Source: Hawksworthiomyces lignivorus | Taxonomy: Eukaryota; Ascomycota; Sordariomycetes; Ophiostomatales; Ophiostomataceae | Direction of reading: 5' to 3' | Assembly (NCBI GenBank): GCA_002917075.1 | Contig: NTMA01000009.1 | Span: forward strand, 124,001 to 188,000 | Length of the DNA: 64,000 nucleotides | Shown here: positions 52,499-64,000 of the stretch, piece after piece | How the letters are laid out: each line of letters begins with the position of its first letter | Numbering within the stretch: the stretch's first letter is position 1 | Program-made: the position numbers and the translations under genes | The notes under the pieces: generated by a model | Told to the model about the DNA's origin: nothing | Database searches by the model: none | Seen by the model: the letters and a program-made list of their open reading frames with translations, nothing else

Positions 52499-53388
52499 CT
52501 ATTCCTCGTCCACTTCGTCCGTCCGGTCTCCGCTGCCCCAGTGCAGCTGCTTGCCCGGCTGCTCACGACAGGCTTTGACTGCCATCTTTTCCATCAGGCC
52601 GTGCCAGTCCAGCTGGCTGGCGGCGTCGGCCACCAGCTGCCGGTGCCAGCGCGGGTTGGATGCGCGCAGGCCGTTGACGGCGACCCACAGCAGGAAGCGG
52701 TCGCCCGGGTCGCTGCGCAGGCTCGCGAGCCGCCGCCGGCTGTCTGTCAGTAGGCTCTGGTAGGCCGCCAGGCTCTCGCAGTCGGCGCGGTCGGCGCGGC
52801 ACAGGCGCTGCACGAGCTGCGCCACGTAGCCCGACGCCTCGGCGGCGCGCACGACGAGCGCCACTGCAGCGTCAAAGTGGTGCCGGGGCCGCCGGCTCGC
52901 GGGCTTCCACCTGCGGGCGGCTGCGACAGCGCGGCCTGCGTCTTCTCCCGCCCCTTCTCCCGCTCCCGCGTCCTCCCCCATTCCTTGACCTCTGCTGCTG
53001 CCACTGCCGCTGCTTCGTCTGCCCAGGCGCTTTGTCTGCCGCAGCTGATCCCTCACGGGCCGGATGGAGCCTTTGATGATGTTCTTGGCCACCATGCGCC
53101 GCTCGTCCCACTGTAGGTAAGCGACGCTGTCGGCGTGGGCCGGCCGAGGCTCGGTGCCCTCCAGAAATCCGGCGAGGCCGTGATACCGCAGGTTGGCCCA
53201 CAGCGTGGTCTCCCAGACATTAAAGTTCTCGAGGCCTCGTAGCAGCTCTACTTTCGGCACACTGCCGTGGCTGCGGCCGGCGGTGGGTGTGTTCGGTCTG
53301 AGAGGACAGAGAACGTGTACTTTAGTGACATTAAGTCTGGGAAATGGCTCAACGAACAGAGGGAAAGATCTTACGCGTCTGTCTGCAT
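52499..53388 (-). CDS. Solitary Ty1/copia Gag-like protein (possibly domesticated)
   Basis: Exons 53388-53375 (MQTDA) and 53297-52499 join to 270 residues; the splice (GTAAG...CTCAG) replaces a longer unspliced frame. The N-terminal half reads LLRGLENFNVWETTLWANLR, then YHGLAGFLEG and YLQWDERRMVAKNIIKGSI, the layout of Ty1/copia-type Gag (Retrotran_gag_2/UBN2): a W-x-L helix, a short loop, then the second W helix. A Gly/Ala/Arg-rich linker follows, then DRFLLWVAVNGLRASNPRWH and DWHGLMEKMA. There is no zinc knuckle (CxCH), and no protease, integrase or reverse transcriptase in the flanking 3 kb, and no LTRs are seen. The coding GC content is high and undegraded, unlike old repeats. Either a host gene recruited from Gag or a fungal family that resembles it. 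Confidence 0.68.
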
Positions 53389-55496
53389 TTTGCTCAGCTG
53401 TAGGTCGCCGATGAGTGCTGCCACTAGTCACGTCGTCTATGTCTAATATCGTAGATGTCTCAAATTGATAGTGACAGTAATTGATTGTAGCGAGATGCGT
53501 CCATAGGGTGAATGAAAATGAAGGACACAAAGCCAACATCTCTAATTTACGCATTTCGTCTCAACTTTACACTGCACTCAGATTCACCTCAAATTTTGAC
53601 GTTTTTCACAGAACGACCCAGTCTAACAGGCCATTTGGGAGTGCAACAATCATTTCCCCTATATAATTGAAAGCTCGCTATAGTTTTGTTTACTCTACGT
53701 CATTTACCTAGACCTGTTAAGAGAGTAGAGATTGGCCAGCGAGATAGATACAGTAGGAGAAAAACAGAAGATATTTCTTGAATCAAAAAGCAAGCAGAGA
53801 TTCATGGTCTACGCACGACGCTCATTCACTTGAATTACTACCAAACACGAATAACAATAGTTTAGGACGATTGTGGCCACTCATTCAATGAGAGGCGCCC
53901 TCGGTGCCATCTCATTCAAAGTCAGAAAACCAATGTCCCGCCTCATAACTAGGATCGTCATAGACAGAAGCGAGTCATGAAGTCACGAGATTGGAAGCCT
54001 CCTCTTTCGCTTCCCGGGTAAAACAGAAAAAGATGGTAGGATCAAAAAGTCTATCGCACGGCAGGCAACATATACCTGCTATCACATAACGTAGCATTGA
54101 CCTATCTTCTGGGACAAAAATGAATCCTTTTTTGTTCGTATCACTGCCACAGCTGCCTAGATCTTGGCTCGATATACTATCAAAATCGTCGCTGGGCTAC
54201 ATTTTAACCGGAATCAGTTGTTTGTTGGCCGTTGGTCGCCCAACGTTTCACGCCGCAGAAGTGCCCACCTTATTTGAAGGATTATGGGGCCTTAAGCATA
54301 CATGCTCGTATACCGTCACATGGGTTCTGAATTCACTTTGTCGAAACTGGACAGCTTTGCGACGAAAACACCGGCTTGGCGGGTTGGCAACCGAGTATTT
54401 TCCATAAACTCCAGTACAATACGGAGAAGATGGCGAATATCAGCAAATATACGAGATATGTCGAGAGCTCCAGTGGTAGACGCGCATCGGCCAAGGAAAA
54501 GAAAACGCCATCACGGAGGTTCGACGTCCTTGGCAGTGATGGGAGCGCTCCGTACTGGGGTGCTGATATCATTTTGCCAAGGTTGCAATTCCGCGAAAAA
54601 GGGACCCTGCATTGCTTGGCACCGCGACACCTAAAATTTTAGGTGGGCACCTTGAAAAATTCGGGTGTGGCGCAGTCACAATCAGATCTCGACCACAGCT
54701 GAGAGGCCAGAGGGAAGACGACAGAAGAAGGCAAAAAGGATGGAAAAAGATTAAGCTTGTTCCTGGCTCAGTCCTGGCACCAGGGCCCCACTAAAAGTCA
54801 GGAGTGATAGGGTGTTTTGCGCTCTTCGCTCGAGCCGGTGCCCCTAGATCTGGCGAGACGGACCCAGAAGAGGCATCCCCTGCTGCTATTTTAATTTTAG
54901 ACCAGACCTTATTGACTCACTAGCAGACGGCTCTAGTACTCGTAGCCAAGGAGCCAAGATGCCCCATCCTCCCACACATGATTTATTTGGCCGAGAAGTA
55001 TAGGCAGCAGCAGCAACAAGCAGGGGCAAGAAAAAAAAAGGTGTGGCTGTCGAGTGTTGGTCGCATAGCGGCGTGGAAAGGGACAAATAGAAAAAACCAC
55101 ACGCCGAGGGACTCGCTCGTGCGCAAATGGGCAGTAAACGTCGCGACGGCGTAGCGGCCAAGGAGGGTCTCGAGTCGCCTCGTCGCAAAAACTCTGATGT
55201 CGCTTAGAGCCCTGTTATAAAGGAGTATCAATGTCCTCCTCCACTATTATTCCCGTGTTTTTATTTTGCTTGTTTTCTCTTCAACTTCGTCGTTCGCTTC
55301 CCCCTTTCTTTTCTCGCCTCTAGGCTTGTTAAACAGCAGCTTCACCGCTGCGTCCGTTCGCTTTCTTTGTGCTGTCTTCGTTTCTTCGTTTATATTCTTT
55401 ATTGCTCTCTTGGCGCCGCCATCGTCAAGACATTTCGTTCGCTTTTACTATTAATTAATTTATCGCATTTTTTGTTTGCCGCGTGCCTTGCCAAAC
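53389..55496. other. 2.1-kb intergenic region, no gene seen
   Basis: Short ORFs only (longest about 110 codons at 54302-54634, without a domain). AT-rich to about 54100, then mixed. The last 250 bases are CT/T-rich and are the likely promoter and leader of the membrane-protein gene. Confidence 0.5.
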
Positions 55497-57288
55497 ATGG
55501 CGTCCGATGCGGCACGCGACCCGCACCCGGCCCCCGAGGATATTGCCGGGCCCGTAATGCCACCAACGGTCAATGTTTTGTCCGCCGAGCCAGCCGATCC
55601 AAGACAACTGCATGCATCATCCAGCTCTGCCCACACCACTGACGCCTCCGCCAGCGTGCCGCCTGTCGTACCACCCCGGAGCGTGAGCCCCGCCGCTGCT
55701 GCCACCGAACGGAGCCCTCTTGCCGGCTCATACCCTGCTCAGTACCAGGTGCCTCCAGGTGGTGCTGCTGCAGTGCCACCACAAGCTGGCGCCGGCGCTT
55801 TCCCTTTCCCCTACGGCAATGGAGCAGACGCCTCCTACAATGCGGCTGCCGCGGTCGATGCCGGCGCCGCGGGCCCGAAGAACTTTAACCAGAAGATGGC
55901 CGGCAGCGATGAGTACTGGCAATGGAAGCTAGGCTTGCGCATCCTCCTCTGCGTGATCGACATTATCGGCATCGGTTGCGTTGCCGCGGTCACCGCCGAC
56001 AACTTCTTGTCCGACTACAGCTGGTATTATTTCGAAGACACGTATATTATGCCGTTCTGCCTTATTCCGGTATGGTTTCTCTCGTCCTCTTTCTTTTAAC
56101 TGCTTCTCCGAATGTATCATGCATCTTCGCCATTCTCCTCTGCTGACAGCCCCCTTCTAGCTCGGCCTCTCCTTCATCTGGTGCATGGTCGTGATCCTCG
56201 TCCTCCTGCTGCGCAAGCCGCCGCGTCCCGTCCACCCGGGTGTGGCCGTCGGACTCGACCTCGTGCTGTGGCTGGCCTTCATCTTCACGCTGCTCTTCAC
56301 CATTGCCGCCGTGCTCTCTGTGACACAGTTCGGCAGCGACCCCAACGACTTGGACGACCCGTACGGTTATAGCGGCTCTTACTCGGGCGGCTACTCCCTC
56401 GCGCCCAACGGCACCTGGGTCTACAAGATCTCGCGCACGTACGGCTACTACGATAACCTGGTCGAGAAGCCCACGGCGACGGCGTCGTCCGCCTCCGCGC
56501 TGTCGCTGATCGACACCGTGCTCACCAGCGACGCTCTCGTAACCCCGACCGCGACGGCCGCCACTGGTGCCGCAAAGCGCGCCATCTTCACCAGCGTGTC
56601 GTCGTCGACGTCGTACTACGACCCGTACGACTACTACTCGTACCCGACGCAGACGGCCTCGGACAGCGACTACTACGGCTACCCCTATGGCGACGACACC
56701 TTCCCCGGCGTGACCACCGACTCGGACGGCTTCTACTACTACGTGACGGCCACGTCGACGCGCACGCGCTCCGCGCCGGCCGTGACGCGCACCTGCTCGC
56801 CCACCTTCACCAGCTGCGCCCAGCAGGACGAGTTTGTCAACGCGCTGTGGCAGGCCAAGCCGCGCCGCCAGGCCCTCGATGAGACCGCCGCCGCCATGCA
56901 GGGGCTCGCCGTCATCCTGCACTTTGCCCTCTTCGTCTGGGCCTGCGTCGACACCCACCGCCGCAACCGCTCCCAACGCAACACCGCCATGACCCTCAAC
57001 CTGCTCCAGGACATGCGCCAGCGCGGCTACGTCATGGTCCCCGCCGGCGACGCCGCCGCCGCCGCCGCTGTCGCGCCCCCCGTCGTCGTCAGCCCGGGCT
57101 TTGCCCCCGCTGGCTACCCCACCGCGGGCTATCCCGCCGCCACCGCTCCTCAGGAGGGCATGATGTTCCCCTATCCGCCGCCGCCGCCAGCGGGCGCCGC
57201 GGGGCAGGTCCAGCCCCCCGCGTGGCCGTCCTCTTCGCGGGTAGCAGAAAAGGCACCCGCTGGCCCCTCTATGCCGCGATATGGTTGA
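55497..57288 (+). CDS. Four-helix (MARVEL-like) membrane protein with Pro/Ala tails
   Basis: Exons 55497-56069 and 56161-57288 join to 566 residues. The N-terminal 140 residues are Pro/Ala-rich and disordered. Helices: WKLGLRILLCVIDIIGIGCV; MPFCLIPLGLSFIWCMVVILV across the splice; DLVLWLAFIFTLLFTIAAVL; and MQGLAVILHFALFVWACVDT. Between helices 3 and 4 lies a ~210-residue loop rich in Tyr, Ser, Thr and Asp (YYDPYDYYSYP). The C-terminal tail is Pro/Ala/Tyr-rich with GYPTAGYPA and PYPPPPP. The four-helix plan with cytosolic tails resembles fungal MARVEL-domain proteins that organise plasma-membrane domains, but I see no decisive motif. The start is the ATG at 55497; the earlier in-frame codons lack a good ATG context. 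Confidence 0.8.
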
Positions 57289-59712
57289 TAGATGGGGTTC
57301 AGCTTGTTGCCTTTTTGGGATCTCTTTGTGCTTTCTTTGCCCTCATGCTTTTCACACCCATATAATATTTCGCTTTTGTTTGTTTGTCTTTACAAAAGTA
57401 TGTAACATCTGACCTAGGGCATCCTGTCATATTTGTTTGCGTGTTCCTCGGCGCCGGGCGTATGTAGTTGTTTTGGCATGTGTTCATACCTTCTTCCAGA
57501 AATAGTCTCCTGGCATATGCACCTAATACAAGAATACCCACGGATATCAGCGGTGTCTACAGTTGTTTTTAGATTATAAATAATAAAAATCGGAAGCAAA
57601 CATTCTGTCTATTAATTACAACATCAAAGTAAGCGCATCTCCAACGACTAATAAGGGGATGTGGAATTAGCAGTTTTAAGTTGTAGGGTTCCGGATGTCT
57701 TGTGATCCTGGAAAAAAAATAAAGAGGCACTTGATATTTTCGCGGCTCTAGGCAACAATCGTCAATTTGCAAATCAGATAGCAGAAATGGCGGCGCAGTA
57801 AAGCAGAAGAGACAAGATTCTCACAAAAATGGAGAGCTCTTTCTAGCTCCGAAATGCTCTCACTACGCGAGCTCCACATTGAGGTGAGACGACAGCTCTC
57901 TAAGCTCATGCTTTGCGAAAACACGAGATTCACTATCTGGGCTTCATACACGTTGCTCTTCTGACCATGAGACTCGTCATGACCTTCCCATTTGAGATGC
58001 CATACGCCGTACGCCTCGTTTATTTGCTACTCTTCTTTGTCTCTTTCTCAGTGGCAGTGAAATAAAGTTCGTCATTTTGGATAGGCTATTAATTAAAAAC
58101 TGAGTGTAATTCTCAGAAGCAAGACGGAGATGGCACGGGCTGGCGAGTCTTCTGGAGGGGAGCGACTCGTACTCTTCGTTTGACCGCCTCGTGACGTATA
58201 AACAGAGTACTCTACTGCAGAGAAGGGCACAGTCCCTCGTTGGGCTGCTGCATGCAAACTTCTGGTATTGATCTCGGCAGTAACGGAAAGGATTCACATT
58301 CGCTTATTTGTTCTGTGTGGTGCTGTGCAACGATGTTTGGGTGTAGAGTCATAGGCTAAATAGGGGGCTGGCTCTCCGAGACTGCGGAGAGTACCGTTTC
58401 GCACATAGAAATGATGTTAAAGGGTAGGAGAGTTTTTATTTTTAGAGATAACTCCGCCAATGGAGGCTCCAGCTGGATATGAATGATGGGTAGAGAAGCT
58501 CATGAGCTTGCTTAATCTTGTATAAAGGGATGCCGATTATAAACACAGAGGATAGAAGAGGAGGGGAAGGCAAAGCAGTCTGCCCACGGCCGAGATAAAA
58601 AAAAAAACTAATTCATGGTTATTTTTGGGAGGTCAATATAAATTAGGGCAATGGAGCAAATAAAGAGATCAATTTACCGGATAGTCAAAGGGAGAGAATT
58701 TGATGAGAATTCTACTACCACACAAACGAACACACTTCGTTTTCTCATTCCCGGACCGGCAAATACCATGACGTGGCCCAGGCGCACCTAGACGAAGTCT
58801 TGTATTTATGGCCATCGCAAATGAGAGTACTTGTTTTCCTATACGCAAATCTAGGTCGCTAGATTCTAGATTATGAAGTAGACCTGTAACATATGGTGGA
58901 AGCTGTGCAGCAGGAAGAGCACATCGAGAAACGAAGAACATCGTAGCCAATACAATACAGCTGAATATAGATAGGAGGAAGCCAAGGAGAAATACGAAAA
59001 CTTAAAGTCAATAAGTTGCTCCCGCGTACCAAAGAGCATTGGCTCCCTTACAGTCCTTGCTTCACTCTACGCCGCATTTCATTCTCTGCTGTTTATTTAC
59101 CTCCTTCTACTTTTGATCAGGACATATTGGTTCATCTTCCTGATTTCATCACAAACCCTGCTCGAAATCTTTATAATGGGTGCTGCACTTGTTGAAACCA
59201 AAAGAGCACGTAAATAGAATGCAAGACGCAATTTAATAATGTCCCAGGTCCGTCGACGGCCAGACCACCACCAGAAAATAAGAAGAAAGGAACTGGATAT
59301 AATAAGGCAGAGACAAGGCTTATATCTTGCCGTTTTTATTTTAGCTACTGCTCTCTTCGTGTCTATCCATCTCCTCTTTATCCTGGGAAGAAACAAGAGA
59401 AATAAGGAAACAAGCAAAAAAAGCGGGAAGATGCTTGCTTCTTTCGACGAATTCATCTTCTAGACTCCACCCTTTTCCTGTGACATACTTGCTGTCTTTC
59501 ATATTCTCTACTTGCTTTCTTATGTATTTATTCCTAATCTCCCAGGTTGTCGTTTTGTGCTGTGCGTAACTGTTTGTTTTGTTATGGTCAAATCTGTCTG
59601 CATACTAGACCTCTAATTCTGCCCATCTTGCCATTCTTGGCCTCACTTTTTGGAGTGGCTGGCGTTGGGGTCGTTTCTTTGGTCTTCTTCTCATACTGAA
59701 GATTGAAATTGC
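57289..59712. other. 2.4-kb intergenic region, no gene seen
   Basis: AT-rich, with short ORFs only. The last 250 bases are pyrimidine-rich and lead into the aspartic protease gene. No RNA gene or repeat family was recognised. Confidence 0.5.
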
Positions 59713-61973
59713 ATGTTCATGAGAATGCCGCCCTTACGTGGCATTCTGAGGCAGGCCACTGCTGTGGCAGCCGTGGCTGCTGTGACATTGGCCTCCTCCA
59801 TGTCAGGATCCTCAGCTTCACCTCTTTATAACGTTGAACCAAATCCAACAACAGTATCTACTACGGTTGAAGAAACATATTCATCTACAATTCCAGATGA
59901 GCCAATAGCAATATTACGACCAAGGAAAGAAATCGACAACACAGATCATCTTTTGTCTCCTTCGGACTCAGCACAAGAAAGTCAAATATATGAAGAAGAA
60001 GATAAATACGGTCGAAGAAAGGTCAAACCACGGGAGCTAGTGGCCGCCCACCACATCAATTTAAATCTAGTCGCCCAAGAATTTATGCCACTGCATCGAG
60101 TCACTGAAGACGACATCCCCCCACATCTTCGAAGACGAGCCAGACGCATGTCCAGGGAAGCAGATCCTAGCGAGGGACAGGAAGAAAAACAAAATGACGA
60201 CATCGACAAGCGGTCAGATAGTCCGATATATGGATGGCCAGGAGGCGGTGGTAACAGTGGTAATAAGGGTAATCCCTTCGGGGGCGGTGGTGGGCCTAAC
60301 GGCGGCAGCAATCCTTTTGGTGCCAATGGTGGGCCAGGCAGTGGCAACCCATTCAGTGGCGGCCCCAACGGTGGACCTAGCAGCAATCCAGGGGGGAACC
60401 CGTTTGTCGGGGGCAACAATGGCGGACCCGGCGGGAGTCCATTTGGAAACGGTGGAGCAGGCCCTGGAAATCCATTCGGTGGAAGCTTTGGCGGTGGTGG
60501 CCCAAAACCAGGGAATGGGCAAACACCAACTGCAACGCAGCAGTGGTCACCGCCACAGAAGACCCCATCCTACTCGCTACCCGGCAGCGGCTTGTCCAAC
60601 GTCAAAGACATATATTACCTAGTCAGCATTTCCATCAACGGCCAGAGCATGCTGGTTAACCTGGATACGGGATCTGCCGACACGTGGGTGGTCGGAAAGA
60701 ACTTTCAGTGCGTGTCGGTGACTGGGTTTCCAAAAGCTGTACGTTTTATTTGTTTCCTATCTCATCTCTTTCCGTCTGTTGTTCTGTGTTCTATTCTAAT
60801 TATGATCCGTCTATTTGACAGAGGCGTTCTTGTGGCTTTGGACGACAATTTGAGAACCAGCTGGACGATGTCATAACGAACGAGTCATTCCATCGATTTT
60901 ATGGTGATGGCACATTTACGAACGGATACTTCGGCTTTGCTAACGTGTCCTTGGGCGGGCTTACTGCAAAGCACCAGCAGATTGCTGTCGTGAACCATAC
61001 GCATTGGTTCGGGGATGGACGGTCGTCGGGCATGCTGGGATTGGCATATCCGTTTATGACAGGCGCGGAGGGCGACACGAAGCCGTACGATCCTGTATTC
61101 ACCACGTTGTGGAAAGACAATTTGACGTCGCCCATGTTCACTTTGGCACTATCGCGGTACGAGACCGTCGGCGTCAGTGCAAACCACAACCCCAGCCCGA
61201 ATGGTCCGAACAACAACGGCAACAACAATGGTAATAACAATGGGAACATCAACAACAACAATAACGGACCACCACCTGGCTGGCCTGGGAAGCCAGTTGC
61301 CCAGGCTCCGGACGCCAATGCCAATGCTAGTTACATCGCCTTCGGCGGCGTGCCGCCCTACGTCAAGTATGACGACTCGACGTGGGCGCGCACGCCCATT
61401 GAGCCGCTAGCCAAGCTCCATGAGTGGAATGTCCCGCCATCCAGCGGCGAAGGTCTCTATGTGATCACACCAACGGCTTGGGTATTCAGCAAGCGCTCCG
61501 ATAATAGCACAATAGTCACCGTCAGCGACACGGCAACGTCTCCCGTTTCTGTCGACGCCGGCTCCACTCTGACAATTTTGCCAGCAGGTGTGTACCTTTT
61601 CTTCGTCTCTCATATCTTCTGTTCTCAATAAAAAAAAAAGTTTGCTAACCAGACAGACGTGGCTAATTCTGTCTTGCAATCGTTTGACCCTCCGGCCCAT
61701 TGGGTCGCCTCGGGAGGCGCATACTACGCACAGTGCACATCTAAGGCACCGACCTTTGGTGTCCAGATCGGCACTCAGATCTTTTACATCGAGGCGGCAG
61801 ATATGCTGCGGCAGAATGAACGTGACATCGAGACGGGCCGGTTTTGTCGCGTGGGCATCATCGACAGTGAAGTGGAGCCTTATGTCCTCGGTGTCACCTT
61901 TTTGACAAATGTCATCGCAGTCTTTGACATTGGCAACGGTGAAATGCGCTTTGCCAGTCGCGTAGACTACTGA
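59713..61973 (+). CDS. Secreted pepsin-type (A1) aspartic protease with large Gly/Asn-rich insert
   Basis: Exons 59713-60738, 60822-61587 and 61657-61973 join to 702 residues, roughly 300 longer than typical pepsins. The N terminus has a hydrophobic signal-like segment (ATAVAAVAAVTLASS), then a propeptide with basic sites (RRRARRMSRE and KR). About 120 residues of GGPNGG/NPFG repeats follow. The catalytic domain starts near 300 with IYYLVSISINGQSMLVNL; first Asp in DTGSADTWV; flap Tyr in YGDGTFTNGYFG; second motif VDAGSTLTILP. An Asn-rich loop (NNNGNNNGN) interrupts the second lobe. The second catalytic triplet is DAGS rather than DTG/DSG. The last exon holds a Cys pair. Probably wall-anchored or secreted; no clear GPI signal at the C terminus. 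Confidence 0.88.
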
Positions 61974-62650
61974 TCAAAAAGAAAAGGGAAAAAATTGGAG
62001 AGAAAGAGAAAGAAAGAAGGAGCCAAAAGACAAAACGCTGAGCACTGTCGCTGTGTTTGTTGTGTGTATTTTACGGTTCTTCATTCCGTCTTGGCTTATA
62101 CCCTGTTTTACTTTCTTGTGTGCTCATTTCATTGTCATATTCAGCGCCTGGTTATACGGTATGGTCTCTGTTGAGGTAAAAGGGAGGATTTTTGTGAGTA
62201 TTCATCATTTTGCATACACGGATTACATCGGGCAAAATAGCCATCTGATCCGCCTCGGCGTTTAACAAGCATTTATCATTTCCTACTATTGTTCAAAGGT
62301 AGAGAGAAGGTCTGCAACTGAAGTATCTCAGGCACGCTGCATCTGATGAGTTATGGAGAAGCAGTTACTCAAATGCAGACTCATAGCAAAGACTACCAAA
62401 ACAAAGTCCACTTTCTCTATGTCTTTACGGTGTTCATATCAAAGAGGTCAAATTGTTTGAGACTATTTGTGATAATGCTAAAGAGATTTGGCTGCCAACC
62501 TGTGGCCTGCAAAATCGAGCTGATTCGAAATAAAGGGGTTCCTTTTATTTAATCCGTGGTGCAGTATAGTGAGATTTACCTTGATATGAAAGGTGGCATA
62601 TTTGGTTTTCTCGCATCTGCCCCCAGTTGTCCTTGGATGCTCTAAGTTGT
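61974..62650. other. Convergent 3' spacer
   Basis: 677 bp between the 3' ends of the protease and the aldo/keto reductase genes. AT-rich, purine-rich right after the protease stop. Nothing coding. Confidence 0.5.
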
Positions 62651-63764
62651 TTACTTCAGCTCCGGCGAGTCACCAATCTCTTGATGAGCTAAGGCTGGGT
62701 TGCTATTAGAGCCAACCACCTGCGCGCCCAAAGCCCGGATCTCTTTCTCCTCTTCAGGGCTCAGCTGAATGTCGACGCTAGCCAGGTTCTGCTGCAGCCG
62801 CTCGATGCTGCGCGTTCCCGGAATGGCAAAGATGTCGTCGCCCTGTGCCAGGAGCCAGGCCAGACAGAGCTGTGGCGTAGTGATGCCGCGGGCCTTGGCC
62901 TTGTCGCCCAGCTTCTCCACGATCGCCAGGTTCTTCTCCAGGTTGCCCTCCTGGTACCACGGCATGCCGAACTTGCGGCGCATGTCGCCCTTGCCCTCGA
63001 CATCGGTGCCAGTCTTGATGCTGCCAGTCAGAATACCGCGACCCAGCGGGCTGTATGCGACAACAGCCACGCCGAGCTCGCGGGCAGTCGCCAGCAGGTT
63101 GCGCTCGGGCGACTCGATCGCGGTGTGGAACACGCTGTACTCCATCTGCACAGCGGAGATGGGATGCACCGCGTGGGCGCGACGCAGGGTGGCGGCGCTA
63201 CAGGCACTAAGGCCAATGTGTCGGATCTTCCCAGCGTTCTTGAGCTCCACAAGCGCCTCCATGGTCTTTTCGATGGGCGTGACGCTGTCGATGCGGTGGA
63301 CGTAGTAGAGATCGACATAGTCCTGGTCAAGTCGGCTCAGGGACTTGGCCAGAGCCTTGCGGCAATACTCTGGCGAAGAATCGACGGTAAATTCAGGGAA
63401 TTTGTCCAAATTAATGGCGAACTTTGTGGCCAGAAAGATATCCTTGCGCTTCTCAGGGTTCCGTTTAAACCACTTTCCCAGCAAGTCTTCGGAGTCGGAG
63501 TATATATCAGCTTAAGCAATTGTTAGTATGCTGCAAAAAATTTAGAGAAGCCAGGAACGTTCATGAACTAGAAATATCTCTCTCACCTGAGTCCCAAAAG
63601 GTTTCCCCCATCTCATAAGCTTTGTCGAGGAACGCAAAGCGCTCTTCATCGCTGGGTGCCTCATTGTAGGCCCCGCTGTTGTTCATGAGACCCAGACCGA
63701 GACGAGGAAGAACGGGACCATTCTTGCCCAGAGGCCGAGACTGAATAGAGCCAGAGGGAGACAT
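62651..63764 (-). CDS. Aldo/keto reductase (AKR13-like)
   Basis: Exons 63764-63587 and 63510-62651 join to 345 residues, a normal length. It reduces aldehydes or ketones with NADPH in the cytosol. The catalytic tetrad is complete: Asp58 and Tyr63 in FWDSADIYSDSEDLLG (restored by splicing), Lys89 in IFLATKF and His131 in DLYYVHRIDS. Cofactor contacts are VVAYSPLGRGILTG and the C-terminal AIPGTRSIERLQQNLAS. The pattern is that of yakuchinone-reductase-type AKR13 enzymes. The intron has an ACTAAC branch site and ends TTAAG. The true start is ATG 63764, giving the first strand SRPLGKNGPVLPRLGLG. The 236 bp upstream, to the window end, is its promoter. Confidence 0.93.
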
Positions 63765-64000
63765 CGTATAATAGATGAGAGTGAGATGTTTGAAATAGGA
63801 AGTAGAGATAAAATGCGAGATTCAAGTGTGGAATGAGTGTAGCAGACTGAAGATCGAGAATCCTCATATTGATACCAGGTGGGAGACTACGTCTTATATA
63901 GCCCTCAGAGGGCAACAACTCTCGTCAGTGCATTGATTACTTTCGTCCATCATACATCTACAGAAGGACTTTACAATATCACAAGAGCAGCGGTAGCTCA

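Noticed and set aside
56062..56976. 304-codon minus-strand ORF inside the four-helix membrane protein
   Set aside because: Arg/Val/Gly-rich antisense shadow of the sense exon; it spans the sense intron boundary without any coding signature.

Overview
The window looks like nuclear DNA of a filamentous ascomycete (Pezizomycotina; a Sordariomycete-like genome is my guess, not shown). The evidence is short GT-AG introns of about 50-130 bp, often with CTAAC-type branch points, Zn2Cys6 transcription factors, DUF1996 and DUF3176 proteins, a stand-alone cellobiose-dehydrogenase-type cytochrome domain and a fungal SWR1. Gene models were built by joining open frames across splice sites read by eye. No database search was run, so family names rest on recognised motifs.

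Region 1 (1-8.74 kb) is a compact metabolic neighbourhood. It holds the C-terminal part of an Upc2-type regulator, a six-exon cyclase-family hydrolase, a small EthD/dimeric-barrel-like protein, a complete Zn2Cys6 regulator and a Baeyer-Villiger monooxygenase (BVMO). The cyclase and barrel genes share one divergent promoter; the regulator and the BVMO share another. A small oxidative ring-opening pathway with its own regulator is a reasonable reading.

Region 2 (8.74-19.4 kb) is gene-poor. It contains a DUF3176 membrane-protein gene broken by one in-frame TAG, a decayed FAD-monooxygenase fragment, AT-rich DNA and simple repeats. Region 3 (19.4-24.4 kb) has a 14-helix-type MFS exporter facing a secreted Ser-rich/Gly-Ser-linker protein that ends in a pentapeptide-like repeat domain. 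About 4 kb of apparently empty DNA follows.

Region 4 (28.5-35.7 kb) is housekeeping: SWR1 (H2A.Z-exchange ATPase, one 5.6-kb exon) divergent from a complex I NDUFB8-type subunit. After another 4-kb gap come a secreted DUF1996 protein (39.8 kb), an amino-acid permease whose last intron is in frame and stop-free (42.6 kb), and a secreted cytochrome-domain protein (47 kb).

Region 5 (48-64 kb) holds a homocysteine S-methyltransferase, a small glyoxalase-fold protein, a lipoyl/octanoyl transferase (LipB/LIP2), a solitary Ty1/copia Gag-like gene, a four-helix membrane protein, a pepsin-type aspartic protease with a DAGS second motif, and an aldo/keto reductase. Most genes here are independent units. 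The only co-located set that suggests a shared pathway is at 1-8.74 kb.
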